Shown: positions 1-10,567, counted from the first letter of the stretch. The stretch is 64,000 nucleotides of DNA from Bacteroidota bacterium (GCA_017860345.1 JAFNAV010000019.1:25780-89779); one strand, 5' to 3'. Numbers and translations are program-made. Notes: generated by a model from the letters alone, not told the origin.

Positions 1-2
1 AT

Positions 3-995
3 AAGCCTTTGTTTCTTGCGCCTATGGAAGACGTAACTGATCCTGCATTCAGGTTGTTATGTAAGCGTTTTGGTGCCGATATGCTTTATACTGAGTTTGT
101 TTCGTCCGAAGCGCTTATCCGTAGTGTAAATCGTACACAACAAAAGCTAACTATATATCCCGAAGAACGCCCCATAGCTATACAAATTTACGGACACGAT
201 CCGGACTCCATGGCTGAGGCTGCACGTATTGCCGAAGAGGCTCAACCGGATATTATTGACATTAATTTTGGCTGTCCGGTTAAGAAAGTTGCGGGTAAAG
301 GTGCTGGAGCGGGCTTGCTCAGAGATGTACCCCGTATGCTCGACATTACAACAGCTGTGGTCAATGCTGTAAAGCTACCTGTAACAGCTAAAACGCGCTT
401 GGGATGGGACGATGATAGTAAAATAATTGTTGATTTGGCTGAGCAAATGCAGGATTGTGGTATACAGGCGCTTACTATACATGGTCGTACTCGTGCTCAA
501 ATGTATAAGGGCGATGCCGACTGGACTCTTATCGGTAATGTAAAAAATAATCCACGTATGAAGATTCCTATCATTGGAAATGGTGATGTAACTACGCCAG
601 AGCGTGCTTTGGAATGTTTTAATACTTATGGTGTAGATGCTGTTATGATTGGACGAGGTTCTATAGGTCGTCCGTGGATTTTTAAGGAAATAAAACATTA
701 CTTTTACACTGGCGAAATTAAGCGTATGCTAAGTTTTGAAGAACAGAAAGCTATACTGAAAGAACATGTAATTAAATCAGTATATTGGCTTGATATTGAA
801 GATAATATATCGACTGAAACGGTTGCAGATGTTCGCTTAAAAGGAATTATACACAGTCGTCGTCATTTGGCTGCTACACCTGTGTTTAAAGGAATTCCAA
901 ATTTTAAGGATACGCGTATTGCTATGCTTCGTGCTGAAACGCTAAATGAACTTTTCGCTATTATCGATAATATTGAACAACCTATTGATTTTTAG
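3..995 (+). CDS. dusB: tRNA-dihydrouridine synthase (DusB family), 5' end truncated by window edge
   Basis: In-frame from window edge; KPLFLAPMEDVTDPAFR, INFGCPVKKV, GNGDV, MIGRGSIGRPW motifs of Dus family. Confidence 0.93.
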   Translation, partial: KPLFLAPMEDVTDPAFRLLCKRFGADMLYTEFVSSEALIRSVNRTQQKLTIYPEERPIAIQIYGHDPDSMAEAARIAEEAQPDIIDINFGCPVKKVAGKGAGAGLLRDVPRMLDITTAVVNAVKLPVTAKTRLGWDDDSKIIVDLAEQMQDCGIQALTIHGRTRAQMYKGDADWTLIGNVKNNPRMKIPIIGNGDVTTPERALECFNTYGVDAVMIGRGSIGRPWIFKEIKHYFYTGEIKRMLSFEEQKAILKEHVIKSVYWLDIEDNISTETVADVRLKGIIHSRRHLAATPVFKGIPNFKDTRIAMLRAETLNELFAIIDNIEQPIDF

Positions 996-1040
996 AAAAT
1001 TGATATTGATTTATGTTTTACTAAACATTATTGAATTATT

Positions 1041-3095
1041 ATGAATAAAAAATTATTATTTACCAACTCTTTTTCACTTAAGGGATTAGGAGTATTAACT
1101 CTATGTGCATTTATGACAGTTTCATGCCATAATAATAAATTGAATTCGGGTATAGATCTTACAAACCTGGATACAACAGCAGTTGCTGGAAAAGATTTTT
1201 ATCAGTTTGCCTGTGGTGGCTGGATGAAAAAAAATCCGCTTACCGGCGAGTATTCCCGTTTTGGAAGTTTTGATCAATTGCGCGAAAATAACCTCAAGCA
1301 ATTGAATGATTTAATTACCGGCATTGCTGCTAAAGGTGGCGATCAGGGTACTATTGAACAAAAAATCAGTGATTTATACAATGTAGCCATGGATAGCGCT
1401 AAGTTGAATACTGATGGTTATGGGCCAATTAAGGCTGATTTAAAAAGAATTGCTGCAATCAAAACCAAAGCTGATTTGCTGCTTTTGTTACCTGATTTGT
1501 ATACCAGTGGGCTCGACACCTATTTTTCTATTTATGTAGATGCCGATGCCAAGGATAGCAAAAAAAATCTTGTACAGACATATCAGAGTGGCATCAGTCT
1601 TGGCGAACGTGAGTATTATCTCGATAATGATGCACACACCAAAGATATACGCGAAAAGTATAAGCAACACATAATCAATATGTTTAAGCTTACAGGTTTT
1701 GATGATGCTAATGCTGCTAAAGCCATGGAAGCTGTGATGAAAATTGAAACCCGTCTGGCTACTGCAGCTTATGATAATGTAAAATTGCGCGATCCGCAAA
1801 CCAATTACAATAAAATGTCTGTTGCCGATGTTCAAAAACTTATTCCAGCTATTAATTGGAATACGTATTTGTCAGCTCTTGGTCTAAAAAACATCAAAGA
1901 AATCAGTATTTCTCAAAAGGAATCGATGATTGAAGTAAGTAAAATAATTGATACAGAATCTGTTGAAAATCACATTGCATATTTGCAATGGAAACTTATC
2001 GACTCGGCTTCACCTTATTTGGCTGATAATATTTATGCTGAACATTTTAATTTTTATGGAAAAGTGCTTTCAGGTAAGCAGGAGCAACGTCCGCGCTGGA
2101 AACGTGCTGTTGATATGGTAGATGGTGCATTGGGCGAAGCAGTGGGTCAAATGTACGTAAAAGAGTACTTTCCGCCTGCAGCTAAAGAGCGTATGCTGAA
2201 GTTAGTTGCTAATTTACAGGAAGCTTTAGGTCAACGTATTAATGCATTACCCTGGATGGGTGATTCAACTAAGGCAAAAGCTCACGAAAAATTGGCTACT
2301 TTTTATGTAAAAATTGGCTATCCTGATAAATGGAGAGATTATTCAAAGCTTGATATTATGAAGGATAGCTATTACGCTAATATAAAACGTTCTAATCAGT
2401 TCGATCATGCTTATATGTTTGCTAAGGCCGATAAACCTGTTGATAAGGATGAATGGTATATGACACCGCAAACAGTAAATGCTTACTATAATCCTACTAC
2501 GAATGAAATTTGCTTCCCTGCAGGTATTTTACAACCACCATTCTTCGATATGAATGCCGATGATGCCTTTAATTATGGTGCTATTGGCGTTGTTATTGGT
2601 CATGAAATGACTCATGGATTTGATGATCAGGGTTGCCAATTCGATAAAGAAGGAAATCTGAAAAACTGGTGGACAGACAAAGACAAAGAACAGTTTGATG
2701 CACGAGCTAAAGTGTTAGCAAACTTTTTCGATTCTATAGTTGTAGCACCTGGTGTTCATGCCAATGGCAAGTTTACTTTAGGCGAAAATATTGCCGATCA
2801 CGGCGGTTTGCAAGTATCGTTTCAGGCATTTAAAAACGCTACTAAATCTGCTCATTTGCACGATGTTGACGGTTTTACACCAGAGCAGCGCTTCTTTTTA
2901 TCCTATGCTAATGTTTGGGCAGGAAACATTCGTCCAGAGGAGATTCTTGTTCTCACTAAATCAGACCCGCATTCATTGGGCCGTTGGCGTGTAAATGGTG
3001 CTTTACCTCACATACAGGCTTGGTACGATGCTTTTGGCATTAAAGAAACTGACCCTATGTATGTGAAGCCCGAGAACAGGGTTAGTATTTGGTAA
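1041..3095 (+). CDS. pepO: M13 family zinc metallopeptidase (PepO/neprilysin-like), lipoprotein-type signal
   Basis: VVIGHEMTHGFDDQG (HExxH), ENIADHGG, C-terminal VNGALPHIQAWYDAFG; signal peptide ending in SC. Confidence 0.93.
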   Translation: MNKKLLFTNSFSLKGLGVLTLCAFMTVSCHNNKLNSGIDLTNLDTTAVAGKDFYQFACGGWMKKNPLTGEYSRFGSFDQLRENNLKQLNDLITGIAAKGGDQGTIEQKISDLYNVAMDSAKLNTDGYGPIKADLKRIAAIKTKADLLLLLPDLYTSGLDTYFSIYVDADAKDSKKNLVQTYQSGISLGEREYYLDNDAHTKDIREKYKQHIINMFKLTGFDDANAAKAMEAVMKIETRLATAAYDNVKLRDPQTNYNKMSVADVQKLIPAINWNTYLSALGLKNIKEISISQKESMIEVSKIIDTESVENHIAYLQWKLIDSASPYLADNIYAEHFNFYGKVLSGKQEQRPRWKRAVDMVDGALGEAVGQMYVKEYFPPAAKERMLKLVANLQEALGQRINALPWMGDSTKAKAHEKLATFYVKIGYPDKWRDYSKLDIMKDSYYANIKRSNQFDHAYMFAKADKPVDKDEWYMTPQTVNAYYNPTTNEICFPAGILQPPFFDMNADDAFNYGAIGVVIGHEMTHGFDDQGCQFDKEGNLKNWWTDKDKEQFDARAKVLANFFDSIVVAPGVHANGKFTLGENIADHGGLQVSFQAFKNATKSAHLHDVDGFTPEQRFFLSYANVWAGNIRPEEILVLTKSDPHSLGRWRVNGALPHIQAWYDAFGIKETDPMYVKPENRVSIW

Positions 3096-3320
3096 TTCTG
3101 AATCAATTATATTTCGTAAAATAAAATAAGGCAGAGCCTCATCGGTATCTGCCTTATTTTTTTTTCGATTATAAACCTTTTTCGACTCTGTAATTTTACG
3201 GTAGCTTACAGGTTTACCATGTTGTTGAATTTCTTCCTCGCGACTTAATCGCCGATTTTCCTTTACCATTTCTGTTACGGTAAGTCCTTTAAATGTTTTC
3301 TTTGTTTTTTTACTTTTCAT
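3003..3320 (-). CDS. Small conserved basic hypothetical protein, convergent with and overlapping the M13 peptidase 3' end
   Basis: ORF MKSKKTKKTFKGLTVTEMVKENRRLSREEEIQQHGKPVSYRK...; looks like a real small protein at the N-terminus; C-terminal ~30 codons are antisense to pepO and may not be conserved. Confidence 0.5.
   Translation of the reverse strand: MKSKKTKKTFKGLTVTEMVKENRRLSREEEIQQHGKPVSYRKITESKKVYNRKKNKADTDEALPYFILRNIIDSELPNTNPVLGLHIHRVSFFNAKSIVPSLYVR
3124..3165 (+). terminator. Intrinsic terminator downstream of M13 peptidase
   Basis: AAATAAGGCAGA-N12-TCTGCCTTATTT followed by T run. Confidence 0.85.
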
Positions 3321-3351
3321 TTTTAATATACTTTTCACTTCATTTATTTTA

Positions 3352-3771
3352 TTACAAATTTAGTTCCACAATCCGTTTACCATTATCCATTTCAGTAATT
3401 TTTACGGTTACATAATCGTCGGGTAGGAGAGGGGCAATGTTTTCAGGCCATTCCAAAAAACACAAATTACCGCTATACAAATATTCTTCTACCCCAATTT
3501 CCATTGCTTCTTCAATGTTGTTTATTCTGTAGAAATCGAAATGATAAATTATTTTTTTCGCCGATGTTGAATATTCATTTACAATTGCAAATGTGGGTGA
3601 GTTGATAGTTTCGCTTACACCAAGACATTCGCATACCGCTTTTATAAATGTTGTTTTACCTGAACCCATTTTACCTTTAAATGCAAAAATTTTTCTATTC
3701 TCAATTAATTGTAAAAATTTTTCAGCTGCTGTTTTAATTTCGTTTAATGAGTTAATTTCAATTTTTACCAT
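3352..3771 (-). CDS. tsaE: tRNA threonylcarbamoyladenosine biosynthesis ATPase TsaE
   Basis: Walker A GKMGSGKTTFIKAVCE, SPTFAIVNEY, HFDFYRI, FLEWPE motifs. Confidence 0.93.
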   Translation of the reverse strand: MVKIEINSLNEIKTAAEKFLQLIENRKIFAFKGKMGSGKTTFIKAVCECLGVSETINSPTFAIVNEYSTSAKKIIYHFDFYRINNIEEAMEIGVEEYLYSGNLCFLEWPENIAPLLPDDYVTVKITEMDNGKRIVELNL

Positions 3772-3849
3772 TCATTTATTAGTTAAATATTTTTCATCAG
3801 AGTTTAAAATATGCCTACAATGATACTGTTTATTATTTTCATTCAAATC

Positions 3850-5667
3850 TCAGGACTTCAAATCAGGGTTAAAATGCTTGTAAATAACTGATGCTCTGTT
3901 TTTTCCAATAATTGCAGATATTTCATCAAAACTTGCATTTTTAACCCTTTTCAAGCTTTTAAATTCCTTTATCAATTCAAGTTTGGTTTTTTCGCCAATA
4001 CCCGGTATCGAGTCGAGTTCTGAGCTTGTTTGATTTTTGCTTCTCTTTTCTCGATGAAATTTAATTGCAAAGCGATGCACTTCATCTTGCATGCCTGCAA
4101 AAAATTTAAACAATTGATCGGTTGGTTTTAAACCTACTGCTTGTGGCGGAAATCCAACGAGTATTTCGTTGGTACGGTGTTTATTGTCTTTGGCCAAGCC
4201 GGCAATAGGGATGTTAAGTTTTAGTTCATCTTCAATTACCTGTCTTATTACTTCCATTTGGCCAATACCTCCATCGGCCACTATAAGGTCGGGTAGGGGA
4301 AGAGCCTCGTTTATAGCGCGCTGGTATTTCCGCCTGACAACCTCTTTCATCGATGCGTAATCATCAGGTCCTTCTACCGTTTTTATATTGTATTTTCTGT
4401 AATCTTTTTTAGAGGGTTTTGCTTTTACATAAACCACGCAGGCAGCTACTGCATCACTTCCCTGAATGTTTGAGTTGTCAAAACATTCTATTTGCATAGG
4501 TAGTTTTGTTAAGTGCAGTTTTTCTTTAATTGTCTCAAGCAGTTGTATGGCTTTTTGATCCGGGTTGAGTTTTTCAGCCTGCTTTAATTTATCGAGCTTG
4601 TATTGCTTAACGTTCTGAATAGCAAGGTCTAATAGTTTTTTTCTATCACCACGTTGTGGTACAATTAAGTTAACGCTTGCCATATTAAAATCCGGTTTAA
4701 ACGGCACAACAATTTCTTTGGAGCAACTTTTCAATCTTTCTCTCAGTTCAATTATTGCCATGCCAAGTATTTCTTCTTTATCCTCGTTAAGTTTCTTTTT
4801 GTATTCTATAGTGTAGCCTTGTACAATGCTTCCTTTTGATATTCTTAAAATATTTATATAAGCTGAATTTTCATTTTCGTCGTATGCAAAAACATCAGTA
4901 TCGTTGAGTATTGTATTACTAATTATCGATTTTGATTTATAATTTTCAATCAAATCGTATTTTAGTTTTAATATATGGGCTTCTTCATATTTATACTCAA
5001 AAGATAATTTTTGCATTTGCTGATAAAGCAACTTGCTAATTTCATTGGCATCGCCTTCGATAATTTTTTTTACCTGATCAATATGCTTACGGTATTCATC
5101 AATGGATTCCTTCGCCTCGCAAGGGCCGTTGCATTTGTGTATATGATATTGCAGACATACTTTAAATTTTTCTGATTCTATACCATCTTTTGTTAGCGGT
5201 AATCTGCAGGTTCGGATAGGGAACAGTTGGTGAATTATTTCTAAGAGCGAGTTGATAGTATAGTTTGAGCTATATGGTCCGTAATATTGTGAACCGTTTT
5301 TGATGATGTTTCTTGTTTTAAAAACGCGCGGAAATTGCTCGTTGGTTATACATATGCTGGGATATGTTTTTCCGTCCTTTAGTAATACGTTGTAGCGTGG
5401 TTGGTATTGTTTTATTAAATTGTTTTCAAGTAGCAATGCGTCCTCTTCTGTTTCTACAACTATGTATTTTAATGTCGCAATGTTTTTTACAAGAACATTT
5501 GTTTTGCCGTATTCGTGTATTTTGTTGAAATAGGAGCTAACCCTTTTCTTTAAATTTTTGGCTTTGCCAACATATATTATTTCTTCGTTGGCATTAAAAT
5601 ATTGGTACACTCCCGGAACTTCCGGTAGCGATTTTATTTGATTATTTAATGTTTCCGAAATATTCAT
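3850..5667 (-). CDS. uvrC: Excinuclease ABC subunit C
   Basis: GIY-YIG N-terminus (GVYQYFNANEEIIYVGKAKNLKKRV), UVR motif, ECFDNSNIQG, IVADGG, helix-hairpin-helix C-terminus. Confidence 0.96.
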   Translation of the reverse strand: MNISETLNNQIKSLPEVPGVYQYFNANEEIIYVGKAKNLKKRVSSYFNKIHEYGKTNVLVKNIATLKYIVVETEEDALLLENNLIKQYQPRYNVLLKDGKTYPSICITNEQFPRVFKTRNIIKNGSQYYGPYSSNYTINSLLEIIHQLFPIRTCRLPLTKDGIESEKFKVCLQYHIHKCNGPCEAKESIDEYRKHIDQVKKIIEGDANEISKLLYQQMQKLSFEYKYEEAHILKLKYDLIENYKSKSIISNTILNDTDVFAYDENENSAYINILRISKGSIVQGYTIEYKKKLNEDKEEILGMAIIELRERLKSCSKEIVVPFKPDFNMASVNLIVPQRGDRKKLLDLAIQNVKQYKLDKLKQAEKLNPDQKAIQLLETIKEKLHLTKLPMQIECFDNSNIQGSDAVAACVVYVKAKPSKKDYRKYNIKTVEGPDDYASMKEVVRRKYQRAINEALPLPDLIVADGGIGQMEVIRQVIEDELKLNIPIAGLAKDNKHRTNEILVGFPPQAVGLKPTDQLFKFFAGMQDEVHRFAIKFHREKRSKNQTSSELDSIPGIGEKTKLELIKEFKSLKRVKNASFDEISAIIGKNRASVIYKHFNPDLKS

Positions 5668-5693
5668 GATGTTTTTTTACTCATTAGCTATTA

Positions 5694-5709
5694 TGTTTCA
5701 CGTGGAACA
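5694..5709. promoter_or_regulatory. parS-like ParB binding site 1
   Basis: TGTTTCACGTGGAACA, one base from the perfect palindromic parS consensus TGTTTCACGTGAAACA. Confidence 0.75.
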
Positions 5710-5730
5710 GTGTCTGTTTTTATATTGTTT

Positions 5731-5746
5731 TGTTTCACGTGGAACA
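5731..5746. promoter_or_regulatory. parS-like ParB binding site 2
   Basis: Second exact copy of TGTTTCACGTGGAACA, 37 bp from the first. Confidence 0.75.
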
Positions 5747-5770
5747 TATGTTTTTGTTTTTGAATTTTTG

Positions 5771-7645
5771 TTATCTCCCTAATAATACCAGTAAAACATT
5801 GACGTCGCTTGGCGATATGCCAGGTATTCTGCTGGCTTGTCCTATGGTTTCGGGGTCAATTTTAATTAGCTTTTGACGGGCTTCAGTCGAAAGAGATTGT
5901 ATTTCTGAATAGTCAATACGCCCTTTGAGCAATACATGTTCAAGCCTTTGGAGCTTTTCTGCAATAAGCTTTTCGCGTTCAATATAGCCTTCGTATTTCA
6001 ATAAAACTTCTACTGATTCCACAATTTCTTCTCGTCGTGAATTTATTTTGCCGATTTTTTCCTGTAAGGCGGGGATAGCTGTAGCTAGTTCGTTGAGCCC
6101 AAACTGCGGACGGAGAATTAAATCTGATAATTTGCACCCATGGCGCAGTTCTGCCGAATCATTTGATGCCAAAAAAGAATTGATGTGCGCAGGTTTTATT
6201 GAGTAGTTTTGGATAAAATCGATAAGGTTTTTTTGCTCTTCCTTTTTTGATTTTAATTGATTTATTCTATTTTCTTTAGCAAGCCCGATGGAATCGCCTT
6301 TTTCGGTAAGGCGCATATCAGCATCATCTTGTCGCAAAATTAATCGATATTCGGCACGTGAAGTAAACATCCGATAGGGTTCATCTACACCTTTGGTAAC
6401 AAGATCGTCGATTAGAACTCCGATGTATGCTTCGTTTCGGGCAAGCACAAACTCACTTCCGCCATGGCAATTGATATGAGCATTGATACCGGCAATGAGT
6501 CCTTGTCCGGCCGCTTCTTCGTATCCGGTCGTGCCATTCACTTGTCCGGCAAAAAATAAATTGCGAATAAGTTTAGTTTCTAAAGTGTGTTTGAGTTGAG
6601 TTGGGTCGAAAAAATCATACTCAATTGCATATCCGGGTCTGTAGAGTTGGGCGTTTTCTAATCCGGGAATAGTGTGTATGGCTTTAATCTGAACGTCGAG
6701 TGGGAGCGAAGATGAAAAACCATTCAGGTAATATTCCTGCGAATTGACGCCTTCCGGTTCTAAAAATAACTGGTGCGACGTTTTGTCGGCAAAGGTTACT
6801 ATTTTAGTTTCGATGCTTGGACAGTATCTGGGACCAATGCTTTTTATTTGTCCATTATAGAGTGGCGAATCTATCAAACCGGTTCTTAGGGCATCGTGGG
6901 TGCTTTCGTTTGTGTAGGTAATCCAGCAACTTCGTTGTGCCAGTTTTCGGTCTTCTTCTTCAAGAAATGAAAATTTATGAAAATCATTATCCCCGATTTG
7001 TTCGGCTGTTTTGGAAAAATCAATGGTTTTTCCATCAATCCGGCATGGCGTTCCGGTCTTCATGCGGTCGGTAGTAAAGCCAACTAACCTCAATTGCTCG
7101 GTGAGACCGAAAGAAGCTGGTTCAGCAATGCGTCCTCCGCTGAGTTGGTTTTTGCCGATATGTAGGAGCCCGCTCAGGAAAGTTCCTGCGGTGAGAACGA
7201 CAGATTTTGCTGACATTTGCACGCCCAGTGCAGTTATTACTCCAGTTACGGTTTTGTCCTCGATGATAAGTTGCTTTACTGTGTCCTGCCAGATGTATAA
7301 ATTGGGTGTATTGGAAACAGTTTGAATCCATTCCTGTATAAACTGATGACGGTCGCTTTGCGAACGGGGACTCCACATAGCCGGTCCTTTTGATCGATTA
7401 AGCATGCGAAACTGAATGGCCGAGCGGTCGGTAATAATACCCATTTGCCCTCCGAGTGCATCTATTTCGCGCACTATTTGTCCTTTGGCAATGCCGCCCA
7501 CGGCCGGATTACAACTCATCTGTCCGATTTTATTCATGTCCATGGTGATAAGCAGTGTTTTTGAGCCCATATTGGCTGCTGCACAAGCCGCTTCGTTTCC
7601 GGCATGTCCGGCACCTATTACAATTACATCGTATTTAAAATCCAT
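5771..7645 (-). CDS. mnmG: tRNA uridine-5-carboxymethylaminomethyl(34) synthesis enzyme MnmG (GidA)
   Basis: VIVIGAGHAGNEAACAAANMG, CNPAVGGIAKGQIVREIDALGG, FAGQVNGTTGYEEAAGQGLIAGINA. Confidence 0.97.
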   Translation of the reverse strand: MDFKYDVIVIGAGHAGNEAACAAANMGSKTLLITMDMNKIGQMSCNPAVGGIAKGQIVREIDALGGQMGIITDRSAIQFRMLNRSKGPAMWSPRSQSDRHQFIQEWIQTVSNTPNLYIWQDTVKQLIIEDKTVTGVITALGVQMSAKSVVLTAGTFLSGLLHIGKNQLSGGRIAEPASFGLTEQLRLVGFTTDRMKTGTPCRIDGKTIDFSKTAEQIGDNDFHKFSFLEEEDRKLAQRSCWITYTNESTHDALRTGLIDSPLYNGQIKSIGPRYCPSIETKIVTFADKTSHQLFLEPEGVNSQEYYLNGFSSSLPLDVQIKAIHTIPGLENAQLYRPGYAIEYDFFDPTQLKHTLETKLIRNLFFAGQVNGTTGYEEAAGQGLIAGINAHINCHGGSEFVLARNEAYIGVLIDDLVTKGVDEPYRMFTSRAEYRLILRQDDADMRLTEKGDSIGLAKENRINQLKSKKEEQKNLIDFIQNYSIKPAHINSFLASNDSAELRHGCKLSDLILRPQFGLNELATAIPALQEKIGKINSRREEIVESVEVLLKYEGYIEREKLIAEKLQRLEHVLLKGRIDYSEIQSLSTEARQKLIKIDPETIGQASRIPGISPSDVNVLLVLLGR

Positions 7646-7713
7646 TATCTTGATTTACTTTTTTACTCTTTATTTTCAAACTGCAAAGATAGAAAACAAA
7701 AGTTGTTTTTCAA

Positions 7714-8475
7714 TTATTTCCGGCCGGTGAGCTTGCTGGCTACTGTGTTTAAAAAGATAGTTCGGACGAATGGCAGTACGTTTGTCAGGTAAATAATCAC
7801 GGGGAAAAGCCTGTATGGATATACTCTTTTCTTGTTTTTACGGATACCTTTTATAATTGATTTCACCACAGTTGTAACCTGTTGCCGCGGCCATGGTATT
7901 TGTTCTTTTTTCATTTGGGCCTTATCAAAAAAACCAGTATAGGTAGCTACCGGATAAATCAGAATGAGATTTCCGTTTGCCGGCATTTCGTATTGAATGG
8001 CTGTACTGAAACCGTCTAAAGCAAACTTACTGCCGGCATAAAGCGCCATTCCGGGGTAGGGGAGTTGCCCTATTCCTGAGCAGGTAATTACAACCGAAAA
8101 TTCGTTTTTCAGATTCAACTCTATCATTTGCGATAGGCTGTACAATGGCGAGGTTACATTGGTTGTAAACATATCCTGAATTTTTTCCCAGCTTTCGTGC
8201 CCGAATTTTCCGTAATAACCGTAACCGGCATTGGCTATAAAAATATCGATTCCACCTAACTTTTCTAAAGCAAATGTGAATAGCGCTTTTACTTCAGCCT
8301 TGTTGGCAACGTCAGCTTTGAAAACTGAAACATTTGGTAAAACCGGTATATTTTCCGTTTTACGACCGGTAGCTATAATTTTTGTTCCGGCAATTGCCGA
8401 TAGCGATTTTACAAGTTCGAGACCAATGCCGGAACTTGCGCCGGTAACCACGATGCGTTTATTTTCAATATTCAT
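7714..8475 (-). CDS. SDR family NAD(P)-dependent oxidoreductase
   Basis: VVTGASSGIGLELVKSL, NAGYGYYGKF, YAGSKFALDGFS (YxxxK). Confidence 0.92.
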   Translation of the reverse strand: MNIENKRIVVTGASSGIGLELVKSLSAIAGTKIIATGRKTENIPVLPNVSVFKADVANKAEVKALFTFALEKLGGIDIFIANAGYGYYGKFGHESWEKIQDMFTTNVTSPLYSLSQMIELNLKNEFSVVITCSGIGQLPYPGMALYAGSKFALDGFSTAIQYEMPANGNLILIYPVATYTGFFDKAQMKKEQIPWPRQQVTTVVKSIIKGIRKNKKRVYPYRLFPVIIYLTNVLPFVRTIFLNTVASKLTGRK

Positions 8476-8726
8476 TTTTCTGTGTGTTGGTTGTTGATGC
8501 TAAACGCTTGATTTTGAAAATTGTTTTCATTTTTGGATGAAATTATCAGAACTTTTTAAACGGCTGTTTACCATGCTTCATTCGGATTTGTTGTTGTTAT
8601 CTTTTTTATAACTAATACTGTATTTGTTTATTTTAAAAAAAGAAAATGTATATTTACATCCATATTTCGATTATCTGTTTGATTAAACACCTGTAAATCA
8701 AAATATTAAATCTAATTACTCTTTTT

Positions 8727-9338
8727 ATGTGTTCATTTTATAATCCTAATATACAGGCGGAGTTCGAAGCTGATGAGCGTAAGTATATTCATCTTAGCAA
8801 CCTTACCTTGGCAGTTTACAAAATTGTTTTCAAGCTGTCCGACGGTTGTCATGTAGTTGATAAAGATGATTTAAGAGCGGTGTATCAGCTTGACTTTGTT
8901 AGGTTTGTTGATAAGTGGAAACAAATAAACCTAAGTTTGGTAGATAAGAGCTTTGCTGAATTGCTGGCCGCCATATCGCTCGAAGTGCTTGCTGGGCGCG
9001 TAAAATCTTTTGAGGACTATGTGCTGCTGAAATTATCAATGGAGACAGAAACAGACAGAAATAATGCGCTTTATACGGGAGATAAAATACAGGATTATAT
9101 TGAGTTGTTGATTTATTCTGATATTGCCGAAAACAAGCCAAGCAGAGGTGTACGCGATTTTACCCGAATTTTCAAAACTGAGAAAAAAAATAAGCTTGAG
9201 TTAACAAACTATTATACTTTATACGAACGACTTAAGTTATATGCCTGGTTAAGAAAAGAAATGGTTTTGGAGATTGACAGAGAAAAAATACAGTTGAAAG
9301 ACAGGGAAGTAATACTTCAACTTAAAATCAGGGTATAA
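8727..9338 (+). CDS. Hypothetical protein
   Basis: 203-aa ORF with terminator downstream and upstream AT-rich promoter-like region; no family recognised. Confidence 0.7.
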   Translation: MCSFYNPNIQAEFEADERKYIHLSNLTLAVYKIVFKLSDGCHVVDKDDLRAVYQLDFVRFVDKWKQINLSLVDKSFAELLAAISLEVLAGRVKSFEDYVLLKLSMETETDRNNALYTGDKIQDYIELLIYSDIAENKPSRGVRDFTRIFKTEKKNKLELTNYYTLYERLKLYAWLRKEMVLEIDREKIQLKDREVILQLKIRV

Positions 9339-9340
9339 AA

Positions 9341-9373
9341 AAACCTTCGTAATTGTTTTACGAAGGTTTTTTG
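9341..9373. terminator. Bidirectional intrinsic terminator between convergent genes
   Basis: AAACCTTCGTAA-ttgt-TTTACGAAGGTTT with A run before and T run after. Confidence 0.88.
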
Positions 9374-9391
9374 TTTTTCAGATGAAACGGG

Positions 9392-10402
9392 TTATTTAAT
9401 ATCGCCTTCAGCAATCAGATATTCTGCTATCTGAACGGCATTAAGTGCAGCGCCTTTTTTTATCTGGTCGCTTACACACCAGAAGGTGATACCGTTAGGA
9501 TTAGCCAAATCTTTGCGTATGCGTCCTACGTGTACAGGGTCTTTGCCCGAAAGGAAAAGCGGCATGGGGTATAGTTTTTCGGCCGGATTGTCCATAACTT
9601 CCACACCGTCTGCAGCGATAAACGCAGCACGAACTTCTTCTACCGTAAGCGGACGTTCTGTTTCGGCCCATACGCTTTCGGAGTGAGCGCGTAACGATGG
9701 TACGCGAACGCAAGTAGCCGATACCTGTACATCAGAATGCATGATTTTACGGGTTTCGTTATACATTTTCATTTCTTCTTTGGTGTAACCATTGTCGGTG
9801 AAAACGTCGATTTGCGGAATCAGGTTATACGCCAGCTGATAGGCAAATTTGCTTACAGTTACCGGTTCGCCGGCCAAAACCTGTTTGTACTGTAGTTCCA
9901 GTTCGTCCATTGCTGCGGCTCCGGCTCCTGATGCTGCCTGATAGGTAGACACATGTACGCGGGTGATGTGCGAAAGATCTTCGATGGCCTTGAGTGCCAC
10001 TACCATTTGAATAGTTGTACAGTTAGGATTGGCAATGATGCCACGCGGACGCACCTTGGCATCGGGAGCATTTACTTCGGGAACTACCAGCGGAATATCA
10101 TTATCCATGCGGAAAGCCGACGAATTGTCGATCATTACAGCTCCGTATTTAGTGATATCTTCGGCATATTCTTTTGAAATACTTGCACCTGCTGAGGTGA
10201 AAACGATGTCCATACCTTTAAAGTCATCGCCATGTTTAAGCTCTTTCACGGTGTATTTTGCACCTTTGAATTCATAAACACTACCCGCACTGCGCGAAGA
10301 ACCGAACAAGGTCAGTTCTGTCAATGGGAAATTGCGCTCGGCCAACACACGCAAGAATTCCTGGCCAACGGCGCCACTGGCGCCAACAATTGCTACTCTC
10401 AT
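9392..10402 (-). CDS. asd: Aspartate-semialdehyde dehydrogenase
   Basis: [61 protein letters not shown]. Confidence 0.95.
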   Translation of the reverse strand: MRVAIVGASGAVGQEFLRVLAERNFPLTELTLFGSSRSAGSVYEFKGAKYTVKELKHGDDFKGMDIVFTSAGASISKEYAEDITKYGAVMIDNSSAFRMDNDIPLVVPEVNAPDAKVRPRGIIANPNCTTIQMVVALKAIEDLSHITRVHVSTYQAASGAGAAAMDELELQYKQVLAGEPVTVSKFAYQLAYNLIPQIDVFTDNGYTKEEMKMYNETRKIMHSDVQVSATCVRVPSLRAHSESVWAETERPLTVEEVRAAFIAADGVEVMDNPAEKLYPMPLFLSGKDPVHVGRIRKDLANPNGITFWCVSDQIKKGAALNAVQIAEYLIAEGDIK

Positions 10403-10567
10403 TGTTTGATTTATATAAAAAATTAAAAAGTGTTTCCTGATTTTATTGTTTGAAATTTTTTCTATATTTGCATTTATTGAAAAAAATAAAAACCCTTAGC
10501 GAAGGGTTCTTCTGTTTTCAGGTAAAGTCCTGCAAAAGTAATTCATTTTTATAGAATTAGCAACCTT

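Noticed and set aside
375-698. Minus-strand ORF antisense to dusB
   Set aside because: Low-complexity antisense translation fully inside a well-supported gene; same reasoning applied to the other nested antisense ORFs (e.g. 1488, 7011, 21168, 29817, 56118, 57165, 59267).
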